A DNA stretch of 64,000 bases from Verpa conica (GCA_033030425.1 JAUFSD010000017.1:682001-746000), one strand, 5' to 3'; positions 24,559 through 37,251 are shown, counted from the first letter of the stretch. Notes: generated by a model not told the origin, from the letters alone. Translations and numbers: made by a program.

Positions 24559-25760
24559 ATGGCCCCACTCCGCCGTAAGAAGGGTACCTCACCCACAACT
24601 TCTGTATCACCAGCACGTAATTCACCAATTCCACAGCTATCGCCCTCACGGTTAGTAGTCGTAAAAACACCTATGAAGTCGCCTTTACGTCAGGTACGCC
24701 ATGCTGGGATTACAAAAAACCAGAAAGCTGTTATACTCGAGAATCTGAACCTGGAGAGTACGTTTGAGAGATCTTGCTCCAGATTAATAAGACCTAGCTA
24801 ACAGTCTCGCTTATAGTAACCGAACGAGCTAAAAAGCTGCGTGCCCAGTATACAATGCAAGCACGGGCTCTCAAACAAAGGATCGAAATGCGGATCAATA
24901 GAGTGCCGAAGAAGTTATGGGACGTTACAATGGGGGAGTTACTCGCGCAGCACGGGCCCATTGTAGTCGCTGAGAATATGACTGGGCCGATGTCAACAAA
25001 ATTAAATGCTATAGCAGTTAAAGGATTTGTGGAGGATGTCAAGAGGCTGAGGTTCTCTTTCTGCACCCTCTTGTAATTTTTACCGCGTTACTAAATGTAT
25101 ATTTTCGATAGTGGGGGGGAGCAAAAAGAGAACCCTCAGTCCACACGCCTTGTTGTCCAGAAGAAAAGAATCACCAAGAAAACTATCACATTGGTTTCTG
25201 CCCGCGAACAAATGCCACCACCGCCTATTCCTGCAGCCGCAAACACATCTCGCCCTCTCGCTCTATCTCCTTCAAAATCTAATCTCCCTCCAACATCTTC
25301 ACCAACCCATTTAGAACCTTCCCCTACACGACCAACAGCTAAGACTACTACTAAAACTACTGTCAAAATCGCTACCACTAAGGCACCAGCACGGGCCATA
25401 CGGAAAATTATTCCCTCCAATCCCTCCTCGGTAGTCTCCTCCTCTAGTCGGCCTTCTTCACGCGCAACAACTCGCTCGTCCATAGATACTGCTGTTACCA
25501 GCTCGGGAAGCGGTCAAGAGGCCGGGAAGCGGGCGGCAAAGGCTTCACAAACCAAGGCTAAAGCGGCGACAGCAGCAGCAGCTACAACAGCAAACTCAGG
25601 ATTGAAACGAGGGGGGGTGAAAGGTACTGGGAGCAATGGTAGCCTGAAGGAAAATCATGTTGAAGGTGTTAGGAAGGAGGGAGCCCCCGCAGCGAGATCG
25701 ACGAAGAAGGATATAACCACAACTTCAAGTGGAGGAAGAGTTTTGAGGTCAAGAAAGTAG
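24559..25760 (+). CDS. Borealin/Nbl1-like chromosomal passenger complex subunit, 360 aa
   Basis: Model: exons 24559-24757, 24817-25051 and 25112-25760, with introns of 59 and 60 nt. The introns show GTACGT/GCTAAC/TATAG and TTACTAAAT/GATAG signals. Borealin links survivin and INCENP in the Aurora B complex at centromeres. The N-terminal family signature spans the first intron: GITKNQKAVILENLNLE joins ITERAKKLRAQYTMQAR, then LKQRIEMRINRVPKKLW and MGELLAQH (about residues 50-110). The rest is a long low-complexity Ser/Thr/Ala/Pro/Lys-rich tail ending GRVLRSRK, consistent with a disordered chromatin-contacting region. Filamentous-fungal homologues are longer than fission-yeast Nbl1. Assignment rests on the N-terminal helix pattern. 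Confidence 0.85.
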
Positions 25761-27692
25761 AGGAACCGTAGGAGGAGAGTAACCCTTGGGTACAACAGGT
25801 GCCAAGTTCTTGTTCTTGGTTCTTGTTATTGTTCTTCAACACTAAATGGACTGGGGTGTTTACATTGGCTGGTGAAATTACAGACGACCTCAACTTTGGT
25901 ATATTTTGGGGGGAGTGGTTTTTATCTTAGTAAAATGATGGCGGGAGTTTAACGCTTTGGTTTTTTCATTCATTTCCTTTCTATCGGTGTTTTCGTACCT
26001 TATGTTTTATTGTTGGATATTGTGCTTTGCGTTTTTACCTTGGGGGCGGTTTTTGTTAATCAGGTTTCATTTGGCTGGTCTTTTTTCTTTACTGTAGAAA
26101 CTATCAGGATGATTTTATTTGGATACATTACGAAATTGTTATATCGTATGTACAAATTCTGCTGTACAAATTCAAGTATGAACCAACTCAGAAATTAGCT
26201 CGCAATATATCACCGCCCCCAAGGCCCTAATCTTAGGTACCACCTATTGGATTACACCTATTGCTTAGCGCAACGGCCTCTAAAGCGAAATCGAGGAGAC
26301 TACATAGTCATTAATGTGATAGAGAAAATAGGTAGAATACATGTTATGTAGATGCGGTCTAGAGTAGTGGGTGTATACTGCGGACGGTTTGGCGCGCAAC
26401 CACAGAAATCATGATCTATGGTAACTACCTTAGGATTATCGCTTATGGGAAATAATTTTAGTTTGCAACCACCTCCTGTAGCTGATTATGGAGGAGAGAA
26501 GGGACTAGATACTGAGCCCTATATATAAGGCTTACTCCTTACTTTTATATCATATATAGTCCTTTGCACTCATAGAAGAAAAAAAGTGTGTAAATGAGGG
26601 CTTTTGACTAGTGAATTCTAAACTTCTACCAATGACCTATATACCATCTACAACCTACCTCTTCCAGTATCCCATGGGCCCCCACCCTTTAATTATAGCA
26701 CCTTATTCTACCAGCTTACCCAGTACTTGGCAATTTTAAAAAATAGGAAGTGAAAAATCTCCATTTACTCTTTTAGGTAAATAAGGACAACTTGCTAATA
26801 CACAGCAAAATGAGGGAAAATTCTGATAAGATTTTTTCCACTTATGAATACAAAGAATTTTATATGATGTACAGGTGAGGAATAAATCACATGTATCAGG
26901 CTCAGTATCTAGTCCCTCCTCTCCTCCATAATCAGCTACAGGAAGTGGTTGTAAACTAAAAATATTTGCCATAAGCAATAATTCTAAGGTTCTTGCCATA
27001 AACAATATCTCTAAGCCTGCATGTTGTCATGATTTCTGCGGTTGCACGCCAAATCGTCCGCCGTAGGGTGTACGTACGTACTTAACATAAAAAAGGAACT
27101 AGACTCCTTAATTAGGACTCGTAATTTTTAATGCTCAGTATACTACTAGACAAAAAAAGTAATAAGGTCTAGAATTCTATGATTTTTTTTATAATAATAT
27201 AACATTACTATTATCACCATGAAAATTAGTATCATGATGGCTATATATAGTGAAGTTAGATGTACACCCTGTACGCCCACAGTTTTAGCTACCAAAGTTT
27301 ACTATAGTTAGCCTAATGTAGGTTTCATAGAAAGGTCCTGTAAAACCTAAGAGAACTAGCTTGAACCATAGAGTTTAGTTAATCTAAAGTTTGAAGGCTC
27401 GTACTATCATATTTTATTAAAGTTCTATAGAAGTATCACGGGTTAAGGGATTGACTTGATTTCGGGAATTATTGTAACGAAACATCATATCAATGTAGTA
27501 ATATGTTTTTCCGATTTTGAGGTTGAACCTAATTATAGGTATTAAGAGGTATTTATTACTTTACTAGATGGTTGTGAGAGTTGCGATGTGGGCTACTTTG
27601 TGAAAAAAGGTGGGTGTAGGATTGATCTTGCTAACAAATTGTACATTCAAACTCTCGTCCCCATAAATCTAAGGTTACCAACATGAGAAAGC
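25761..27692. other. AT-rich intergenic block with one foldback element
   Basis: The first 450 bp is probably the Borealin 3' end. The rest is AT-rich and stop-dense, dominated by the inverted-repeat element at 26378-27063. I see no gene. Short frames at 26010-26198 and 26736-27005 lack recognisable content. Confidence 0.5.
26378..27063. mobile_element. 686-bp non-autonomous foldback element with long diverged inverted repeats
   Basis: The left arm 26378-26519 and right arm 26899-27063 are inverted copies. The outermost segments read CTGCGGACGGTTTGGCGCGC and the counterpart CGGCGGACGATTTGGCGTGC, both next to TA. The right arm has about 23 extra nt. Most substitutions between arms are G/A or C/T transitions, as RIP would cause. 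The inner region has a minus-strand frame of 89 codons (26736-27005) with no recognisable transposase motif. The TA borders suggest a Tc1/mariner-pogo derivative. Confidence 0.7.
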
Positions 27693-28382
27693 TTAAGCAG
27701 AGGTTGCAGCAGCGTTGCGATGCGGTTCAGGCTTAATATCCGTGACGGCTTTCAACAGATCCTCAATGACTTGTGGAGCCTTCTCTTCCTTGGATGCTGT
27801 GATTTCCCTCAGCTTCTGCTCAACCTCCTTAGTAGCATCCTCTTCGGCCTTCGCATTAACTCCAGTGTGCTATAACAAAGCAATAAATATCAACTTCGAA
27901 TTCTAGGGATATGGATAAGAAACAAACCTCAGATTCGAATTTCTTGAATTCTGCTTCCTTTTGTTTCTTGTACTCATCGATTTGCTTTTGAGCTTCATTA
28001 CGAGCGTCCTTTACCTTTTGTGTTCGGTCTGAGTACAAAAAATAGTGATGTTAGGTATTTATGAGGGGCAGAGGGCGGGGTCTCTTAGGATGGAGGGGTT
28101 ACACACAAGTTCTCGCTAGATAGAACAATCAGCATCGAGCTTCACATAAGATAGATGAGATAATTTCATACCTTTCTGGACAATCTTTTGTGCATCTCTC
28201 TCGGCCTATGCATCCATCAGTATCATCCTTCTTGACTTCCCGGAGCTATCGGGTGTTCGTACATCGAGGAGGGTCTGAATTCCGGCTGAATTTTGAGCAG
28301 ACTAGATTCTAGATTAGCAGGCGCCCAAGATTTGCCTCTCGCCTTCACTTTTTCAGCTTCAGCTTCAGAAGGAGCATACCAT
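27693..28382 (-). CDS. VMA10: V-type proton ATPase subunit G (Vma10), 120 aa, with a 9-nt microexon
   Basis: Model on the minus strand: coding exons 28380-28382 (ATG only), 28263-28301, 28172-28205, 28107-28115 (9 nt), 27928-28028 and 27693-27869. Introns are 78, 57, 56, 78 and 58 nt. Subunit G is part of the peripheral stalk linking V1 and Vo in vacuolar and endosomal membranes. The protein reads M-SAQNSAGIQTLLD, then AERDAQKIVQK-ART-YRTQKVKDARNEA, then EFKKFESEHTGVN. This matches the conserved N-terminal helix of the family without gaps only if the microexon is used. Without it the conserved KAR-x-YRT motif would be missing. Length (family about 114-120 aa) and C-terminus fit. Divergent from the kinesin gene. 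Confidence 0.93.
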
Positions 28383-28891
28383 TATGTGGATTATCTGGTT
28401 CTTTAGTGGAGTGTAGCTGCGGTAGAGTTCTAAGCCACCTCAACTCGTGCTGGCTCATCTGGTTGTAGGTCATCGTGCCAAGACCCGCGCCCCTTGCAAT
28501 CCATCTCAGGGTCTCAAATCTCCTAGGTTTCGCCTCAGCAATAGTCAACAATCAACCCCCGTCCGCTAAATCGGTTTTTTCTGTAACCCGCAAAGTACAC
28601 GGGCTCCGTTCGGCTACTGGGCACGGTACGTGCCATCAATATTCTAACGCGTTACGGTCTGTCACTCTTACTCTATTATCCCTTGAAAAACACCTCCATG
28701 GAGACCCTGAAGTTGACAGTTGACAGTTAACGCAGTTATCGTTTTCTCAGGTTCCGCCAAATCTGAAGCTTCCTGCGGCATTCGTCTATATCCGTATCGA
28801 CAGACCAGCCCAAGTGAATAAAGAAAGAAGGATTGAAAGACTGAACGGAAGGTTTTGGGAGTCCTAGGACATCCGGTCAACGACCGCAAGA
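28383..28891. promoter_or_regulatory. Divergent VMA10/kinesin-3 promoter
   Basis: This 509-bp interval lies between the VMA10 ATG (28382, minus) and the kinesin ATG (28892, plus). It must hold both promoters and leaders. I see no conserved element that I can name. Confidence 0.5.
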
Positions 28892-31800
28892 ATGGGGGCG
28901 AATATAAAAGTGGTGGTGCGGGTGCGGCCATTTAATAGTAGAGGTACTTGCTTATCACCGCTCAATACCTAGGAGGACTACGGCTGATGTTCGGGGGGGA
29001 ATTGTTGAACAGAGAGAGACAGAGGCGCAAAATGTATTGTTCAGATGAAAGACAGCCAAACGGTTCTGATGCCGCCACCTGGAGCGGAAAAAAGCATGGG
29101 GAAACCGAAGGACCACGGCCCTAAGACATTTAATTTTGACCGGAGTTACTGGAGTTTCTCGAAAGATGATCCTGAGTGTCCCTACGGTAGGTTCCTTGGA
29201 ATGGATAGTTCAGCAAAGATTCGATGCTGAGGATGGGTTTAGCGGGCCAGGAGAACCTCTTCGATGACCTCGGAAGACCATTACTGGATAATGCATTTGG
29301 AGGTTATAATAACTGTATCTTCGCTTATGGGCAAACAGGGTCTGGGAAATCATATTCTATGGTATGAATTGTAGATTTCATCACTGGGGGAGTATGTTTC
29401 GGGGTTGGTACTAATAGGTTGTGATTGAATAGATGGGTTATGGGGAAGAATATGGTGTTATCCCGAAGATTTGCCAGCATATGTTCGAACGAATGTAAGT
29501 TATGTGAACAGACTTGAAGATATAGGGTTCTAATATAAATGGTTATAGTGATGCCATGCAAGCAGATTCGAATCTAAAATGCACGGTTGAAGTGTCATAC
29601 TTGGAAATTTACAACGAACGCGTTCGTGATCTTTTAAATCCATCTACTAAGGGCAACCTGAAAGTTCGCGAACACCCTGCATTGGGCCCTTACGTCGAGG
29701 ATCTTGCAAAGTTGGTAGTTAACAACTTCGGTGAAATTGAGAATCTTATGGACGAAGGCAATAAAGCACGAACTGTTGCAGCAACAAACATGAACGAAAC
29801 ATCTTCGCGTTCCCACGCAGTTTTTACCATTATATTGTCACAGAAAATACACGACACAGAGACTGGATTTGATTCTGAAAAGGTGTCGAGGATTAGTCTT
29901 GTAGATTTGGCTGGGTCTGAAAGGGCACAATCTACTGGGGCTACCGGAGCTAGATTAAAAGAAGGTGCAGAAATCAACAGGTCTCTATCAACCCTAGGTC
30001 GTGTTATTGCGGCTTTGGCAGACCTGTCAACGGGAAAGAAAAAGGGCGCAAAGAATGCAAACATGGTCCCGTATAGAGACTCTGTTTTGACATGGTTGTT
30101 GAAGGATTCACTAGGGGGGAATAGTATGACGGCTATGATTGCAGCTATTTCGCCAGCTGATATCAACTTCGACGAAACATTGTCGACACTGAGATATGCC
30201 GACTCGGCTAAGCGAATTAAGAATCACGCGGTTGTGAATGAGGATCCGAACGCGAAAATGATCAGAGAACTGAAAGAGGAACTCCAGCAACTAAGATCGA
30301 AGCTATCAGGTGGTGGGAGTTTACCAGAGGAAGAGAGATATGCTCCGGACACGCCATTAGAGAAGCAAATGGTTACGATCACAACCTCCGATGGAGTAGT
30401 GAAGAAAGTTTCCAAAGCGGAGATTGCAGAGCAATTAACTGCTTCGGAGAAGCTATTGGGAGATCTCAATCAGACCTGGGAGCAAAGAATGGAGAAAACA
30501 CAACTCATACATAAGGAACGTGAGGCTGCGCTGGAAGAGCTAGGGATCAGTATAGAAAAAGGGTTTGTTGGGTTGTCGACACCAAAAAGAATCCCACATC
30601 TTGTCAATCTTAGGTTTGGCCCTCTTTAATCTCAAATATATACTTTCATAATGACTTACAGGAATTAGTGATGATCCCCTACTTGCTGAATGTCTTGTAT
30701 ATAATATTAAGGCGGGAACGACTACGGTTGGAAACGTAGAAACTTCACAAACTGCACAAATTCGACTTAATGGCTCAAAGATCCTTATAGACCACTGTCG
30801 GTTTGAGAACGAGAATGGGGTGGTCACATTAGTGCCGAATGAAGGAGCAGCAGTAATGGTCAACGGTCTCCGAATCGATGCTCCCCGGAGATTACGGACA
30901 GGATATCGTATTATCTTAGGAGATTTCCACATATTTAGGTTTAACCATCCTCAAGAAGCTCGCGCAGAACGAGACAAATTGAGACAGTCTGCGACAATGA
31001 ATGCTGGAGCACAATCCCCTGAACACCGGCATTCATCGAGTAATGGAATAACTACTGATATGATGGAAAGGATTGAATCGGAGACGAATGGTAGTAGCCG
31101 GCCAGACTCACCATCACAGATCCCAACAAACAGTAGGGATATTGATTGGTCATTTGCACGAAGAGAAGCTGCCTCTGCATTACTAGGAGATAACTCAAGG
31201 ATAAACAATCTGACCGACGATGAGTTAGATGTTCTATTAGAGGAAATGCAGAGGGTTAAGATGATTCGGAAGGGGCGACCAGATAGTCGGCTGGATTCGA
31301 TTGATGATGAAACAGAGTCTGTCATGTCATATCCTGGGAGCCGTGAGAAGTACACCTCGATGGGTACTTTGGACGATCTTTCCCTTGACACAATGATTAC
31401 GATGCCGGGGACACCCCAACAGGGAGAGGTTGAAGAGAGGCTTAGGATGGTGAAGGAGGAGATGCAAGAGCAACTAGAAAGACAGAAAGAGGAGTATCAA
31501 GAAAAGCTAAAAGCTGCTGAGGAAGCTAACGTCGAGTTTGAGGAGATCAAGGCGGAAAAGGTTAAAATGCAGGAGAAATTAGACTCAGCCAAGCAGGAGA
31601 TGCGACAAGAGCTGGAAAAACAACGGCAAGAGTTTGAAAGCAGACTTGAAGAAATTACCCTCTCTCCCCCGAAAAGCAGAGATCCAGAGGAAGGCTTGAC
31701 AGGCCGGGAGAAGAGTCTCGCAAAGCATACGATCGATCATTGGCGTCAAAGGAGATACGTCCGCATGGCAGAGGCAATACTGCAGCATGCTGCTACCCTG

Positions 31801-34436
31801 AAGGAAGCACAAATTATGAGTAACGAAATGGAAAAAAGCGTTGTGTTTCAGTTTACTATCGTGGACGAGGGACACACATTCCAATCAAGCTATGATTTAG
31901 TGCTGAATGGGATATCAGCAGAAGACGATGAGTTTTTAGACATTGCGCGCAAGCCTTGTGTGGGGGTGAGGGTGATGGATTTTCAAAATGCAGTAGTACA
32001 TCTTTGGTCCTTGGAAAAACTACAAAACCGTGTGCGTCAAATGAGGCAGATTTACCAGTATCTAGACAGACCAGAATATCTACAGGTGAATTTCCCCGAC
32101 TTTCTATATATATTTATACCCCAGCTGACATATAGTAAAGCACTTCCGACTTGGCGATCCTTTCTCAGAACCTATTCTCCCACAGTATTCTTTGATCGGA
32201 GATGTCGATGTACCCCTCACAGCAATTTTCGAGTCACGGTCACAAGAATTTGTCTTAGATGTTACGTCGCCCCACACCGCCAGTGTGGTTGGCATGATAA
32301 AACTCGCCTTGGAGCCTTCATCAGCAGAAACCCCTTCTTCTACTCTAAAATTCAATGTTGCTATGCGAGAAATGATTGGATTCGCTGAACGGGAAGGGAC
32401 ATCAGTTCACGCGCAGATGTTCATCCCTGGAGTCTCTGACGAAAGCGGTGCTACTGCGACTACTGTAGTATCCGACTTTGACGAAGGTCCGGTCAAGTTT
32501 TATAGCACTCACAGTATGAGCATTCCTTTGGGAACTCCACTAAGAAATGCGACATTACGGGTTGCTATCTTCGCAAAAATAATGCCCATGCACATCGAGA
32601 AGCTCATAAGCTGGGACGATATGCGGGACCACAAGTCTATTTCACCAATGAAGAAACGGGGCGCACGCTTAAACGAAACGGAATTCTATACAGAGGAACG
32701 GCATGATGTGTTCTCTAGAGTGCAGATACTAGAGCTCTCTGAAACGGGAGAGTATCTACCGGTCGAGGTAGTGCAGCAGTCTGATATTGACCCCGGTTTA
32801 TTTCAACTCAGACAAGGCCTACAACGTAGAGTACAGCTTAGCCTTACGCACAGTTCAAGAGAAGCATTACAGTGGCGTGATATCACCCATATCCGAATGG
32901 GCCAAGTCCGCCTACTAGATCCCAGGGGCAAATTCCCCGATCTTTCGTCCCCTACACGGGAAATAAGGCTTAGTTCAGTCTTAGGCCCTGTGGTAAAAAC
33001 AAATGCAGACGGGACAAGTACAGTTACAGTCGTCGCGCAGTGGGACTCGAGCCTGCACAATTCAATACTACTAGATCGGACAACTGCTGATAAGTACCGC
33101 GTTCAGATGAGTCTGCGGTGGAACATTACGTCGGATAGGCTATCGGAGCCAATCGCGTTTTCGCAGGATATCTACTCGCAAGTGCAACCTAGAGTTGTCA
33201 GAAGCCCAAGCAAATTCATGCAGCTGTGGAATAACAATAGAATCATGCATGCAAGTGTGGGGTTATTTCAACTTGTCATTCGACCCGCTGCAGCAAGAAG
33301 GGCGGGGGATCTGTGGAGAATGAATACGCTGCATAGATATGTTAAGGGAGAGGAACATCTTGGTTCATGGACACCCCGAGGCGTGAGTTTGGTGAGAGAT
33401 TTCTTGAGGGCACGGAAGAGGAAGATTAGAGTCGCTGAAGTGGAAAACGCGAAAGGGTTCTTGAGTTCGTTGCCTGTTACCAGGAATGGGTCTCCCCTAA
33501 CTCTCAAACCCATATCACTGGAAGAGGCTATACAATCGGAACCAAAACTTGATAGTGGGCTGGGGCTCGGTGTGATGGGGGTAAATGGGCTGTCGGAGAC
33601 TACTTTCTTGGATGAGAGTGAAGGAAGTATAGAAGAACCTACACCTAAAGAGAATATGAATATTGCAGGGGAGGCGCAGGAACCTTCATCTTCTAAACTT
33701 GAACCAACAAAATCAGGCGAAGCACTTGAACAAGTTGGGCAAGTCGAAATAGCCGAAGAAATGACACGGGAGCCATCCACGGTCTCGAGCATCATGCTAA
33801 TTCCAGAAGAAGACCCGCAGATCACCGTTCTACGAAAGTTTGTAAAGCTTTGGTCCTCCGGGAAAGACCCAAGTGAAGTAGGTTACCGCAATATACCGTT
33901 TATTACCATGCAGCATGCTAACAACGGGCACGCAGAGGATCCTCGTGAGACAAAATACCGAGCCCCCACAGAATGGTGCCTGCTTTGCGGAAACAACCGA
34001 GTCAGAACCGCCTCGATTAATTGCTGAAGTTCGGCAGATTCCTAAAAGGTAATTCTATTGATTTTACTATACTGCAAGTTTCGCCCTCTAACATTTCTAC
34101 AGTACATCAACACTTAAGTCTGGGTACTTGCACACGCTGGACGAAACGAACAAGGCTTGGGTGAAGAGGTATTTCGAGCTGCGACGACCATATATGCATG
34201 TACACTCGGTACCAGACGGCGAGGAGATCATGGCGATCAACCTTAGTCATTGCCGGATAGACCATCAGCCACAAGTCGCGAGGCTACTCCGGAGACCGCA
34301 TGTTTTTGCGGTTTATGCGCCACTTAACACTTATCTTTTCGCGGCGAGAGGTGAAAGGGAGATGATCGAGTGGATCATGAAGGTAGATCAGTCACATTTC
34401 TTTAGTTCGAGTCGAAGCAATACTCCTGAGGAGTAG
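28892..34436 (+). CDS. Kinesin-3 motor (Unc104/KIF1A type), about 1,690 aa
   Basis: Nine exons: 28892-28943, 29013-29186, 29243-29361, 29433-29494, 29549-30613, 30669-32085, 32141-33877, 33936-34048 and 34103-34436. Introns are 54-71 nt and all phases agree. This plus-end motor carries endosomes and vesicles along microtubules. The motor domain (about 1-360) starts [18 protein letters not shown]. It has the P-loop GQTGSGKS, switch [12 protein letters not shown] and switch [18 protein letters not shown]. An FHA domain follows (about 490-600), then a coiled coil (about 700-790), KIF1B-type and DUF3694-type middle regions, and a C-terminal PH domain (about 1,580-1,680; [19 protein letters not shown]). 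Intron 6 ends at the second of two close AGs (TATAGTAAAG) to keep frame. Length and domain order match fungal UncA. Confidence 0.95.
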
Positions 34437-35358
34437 TACTTAGTAAGATGGAAGGTGTTTTTTTTTTTTTTAATGAGAGTATGCGCATGAAGGGGTCTAT
34501 TTTATTTCATGAACTATTTGATAAAACTTTAGAGAGGCGTTTGTTTTGTTACTGTTTATTTTTTTACATGAGGTATGACGATCATTGTGGCGGATTTTTA
34601 TCCTGCCTATGGAGAGAAAAGGCGAAGAGGTTTGAATGGTATGTACGCGATTGATTGGTTTTATAGCAGACTGAAGGGACAAGCATCATGATGGGGTAGG
34701 CGTCACAAGTCATTCTTTGGTATTGTTTTTTATTTCACTTTTTTTTCTTCTCTAATTTTCTTATGAATACTCGAACGTTTGAGTTACGCTGCTAAGAAAC
34801 GCGTATACTTATTAAATAGGATTTATTGAAGATGTTTGTTTCTTTCACCTATGTATACTCTCAGGAAGGCTGTACAGTATAGTGTAAATAGGTGATGCGG
34901 GGGCCTCTGGGTCCACTTCTCGGCTGTAGAACCGTGGACTTGGTAACGAGCCTTAAAATACGTAAGCGCGAAAGAGTATTTTTGGAGACAGCTGTAAGGT
35001 TGCAACACTTCTACTTCTTCCGGTCCGTGTGGCTTAGCTACTCCTCGCCGATCAGCGACACTGTGACGATTTCCCATTCATGGTATTTTTGATGTGCAAA
35101 GGGTCCCTGAGGCCGAGATATAGCATAGAAGGAGGCGAATCTACCTATACATAACAGCCGCCTGTCTATAACTCTCTACTCTTGGAGAACCGTGCAAGAC
35201 AAACCATCACGGAAAGCAGCAGAGCAGCTTACCAGTTACACCTGAAACTGTTAAATATACTATCAGCCAGATCGAGAAAGGATAATCCCCCCTAATCATC
35301 TAGTCACGAGATAAACGCGAAGAAACCACCACAAAGTCTTATAGATCACCAAAACGCC
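34437..35358. other. Intergenic region between kinesin-3 and the Sel1-repeat gene
   Basis: The left part is T-rich and probably the kinesin 3' UTR. The right part should hold the promoter of the next gene. Small open frames here have no recognisable content. Confidence 0.5.
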
Positions 35359-37251
35359 ATGCCTTTGACCGAATTTAGGGGTATGTTCAAGAAGGATGAA
35401 AAGAAGGGGAAAGGACCCCCGTTGGACACGCGGCCAACTCCCGAGATCACATTCATGCGGAGTGATACTGCAAGCTCCCCCATCCCTCACCTCCCCCTCA
35501 CACCTTCACGTTTCTTATCGAAGTTATCGGACGAAGGGACTCTTCCTAAGCTAACACGAAGCTCCAGACGTCCCAGACGGTCATCCACATGACTACGGGT
35601 TTCCCTGACGGACAAACACGCCCAAATCCGTCAAATGAGAGGTTATCCCTTGATAGAGTTCGGCCCAAGTCCCCTCTATCCGATCGTGTCCGAGACTCTT
35701 TTCACTTCGGCCGCCCCCGCTCGAGATCTTCGGCTCATGTTCCCGTGGGTCTACCAAGTCTCGAAAAAGGAGCTAGTGAGGATCAGTGGGAACACAGGGC
35801 AGCCCTCCTAGCGCAGGGACAACTAGGCCCTGTATCCGGTCAAGGAAACCTTGGGGAGGAGAGCGGCAGTGGGCGTAAAAGGAGTATGAGTGTTATGAGC
35901 ACCATAGATACTGATGTAAGTGATCTCCGATGATGGTCATGGTTGGGTGATTCTGATGTGGGATCGAGCGAACAGGATAACATTCAGGAAGCCATACGAC
36001 TTCATGAAGCTGGAGGTACGTAGGTGGGTTTGGTTGTATTCTGTTGGGTTCTAAAAAACTTGGGTTGATAAATAGAAAGAAAGGGTTGGATGGGGCAATA
36101 TGTGGCCAAACAGAACTAACAATGATTGTGAACCTATCCAGAGCTAGCTAGATCAACTCGAATGTTCGGCAACCTTGCCGACCAGAATAATCCATTGAGC
36201 CAGGTTCTCTATGGGCTAGCATTAAGGTTCGATCCTTTACTGTTTCCACCACCAGCACCATATCATGATTCATGATTCAAAGGCCCTTGCCAGTCGGTAG
36301 TTGTCAGGTCGAAAGTTCGGGAGTGTCAAGGACTGACCACTCATATTTATGATATGTAGACACGGATGGGGTATCGAACCCGATCTCCCCCGAGCACTTA
36401 CATACCTTCAAGCTGCCGCTCGTAACTCGGCCGCCGTCGAGGAACAGGCACTAGCTGCCGGGATGAAGAAGGGAGGTTCTGCGAAGGGAGAGCTGGTACT
36501 CGCTATATTCGAGCTTGGTAACTGTTTCCGGCACGCATGGGGTGTTGAGAAGGACCCCGTTGCAGCAAGGGAATACTACGAGACTGCCGCAAACCTAGGC
36601 GACGCGGACGCGCAAAATGAGGTCGCGTGGTGCTATGTGGAGGGATTCGGATGTAAGAAGGATAAGGTCAGTATCTAATCGCTATATCTCCTGCTATACC
36701 ATGTCGTAAGACCTTCTTATCGACCCAAGCTTCTACCCGGGCCTTCACATCCCCCGGGGCACATCATGGAGCAATATTGGTATTTCAGTATCTCCGCTCG
36801 GAAGTTTCACACCTTACCTTAGCCATGGACCCTTGATCGCTGTTTGAGAAAAGAATAAGGCTTCCTGGGCTAGGCTGATGCAAAGAAAATCGACCGGGAT
36901 CTACCCGGCCTCGGTTTCACACTCTATTTTAGTACAAAGCCGCAAAATTCTACCGCATGGCTGAAAAGCAAGGCAACAAGATTCTCGGTAACAGTTGGTA
37001 AGCATGTATTCCGTCATTCCCTGCCCCGGACCCCGGACAATAATTTTCCTTACTATTTTGTTGCTATTTCCTTGCGCTTCGGTCACTCCTTGTTTCAGAG
37101 AGCGTGGGTGACCTTGTTGAGTGACTTTAATCTCGCTTCCTTGCTTGTTCTTTTGGTTACTTAATACTAGATCGCATGAGGCTGACGATACCTTGCTTTT
37201 TCTTGTGATCTTTCTAGGATTTACAAGGACAAGTACATGAAGGACGATTAA
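35359..37251 (+). CDS. Sel1-repeat protein (Nif1-like), 329 aa
   Basis: Exons: 35359-35469, 35568-35915, 35976-36015, 36142-36226, 36360-36666, 36933-36997 and 37218-37251. The first intron (98 nt) begins with GCAAGC and ends CTCCAG, a GC-AG intron with a GCTAAC branch site. With it, RSDT joins TSQTVIH, as in relatives that read RSDT-x-TQ-x-I. Without it the frame hits TGA at 35590. The N-terminus MPLTEFRGMF and PTPEITFMRSDT are typical of this fungal family, whose fission-yeast member Nif1 is a mitotic inhibitor acting on Nim1. Sel1-like helical repeats cover about residues 165-315 (YGLALRHGWGIEPDLPRA, NCFRHAWGVEKDPVAAREYY, AWCYVEGFG). The end is WIYKDKYMKDD. The mitotic role is inferred from family naming only. 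Confidence 0.88.

Noticed and set aside
36226..36235. GGTTCGATCC resembling a tRNA B box
   Set aside because: No matching T stem, no A box at the right distance and no acceptor pairing. It is the 5' end of an intron in the Sel1-repeat gene.
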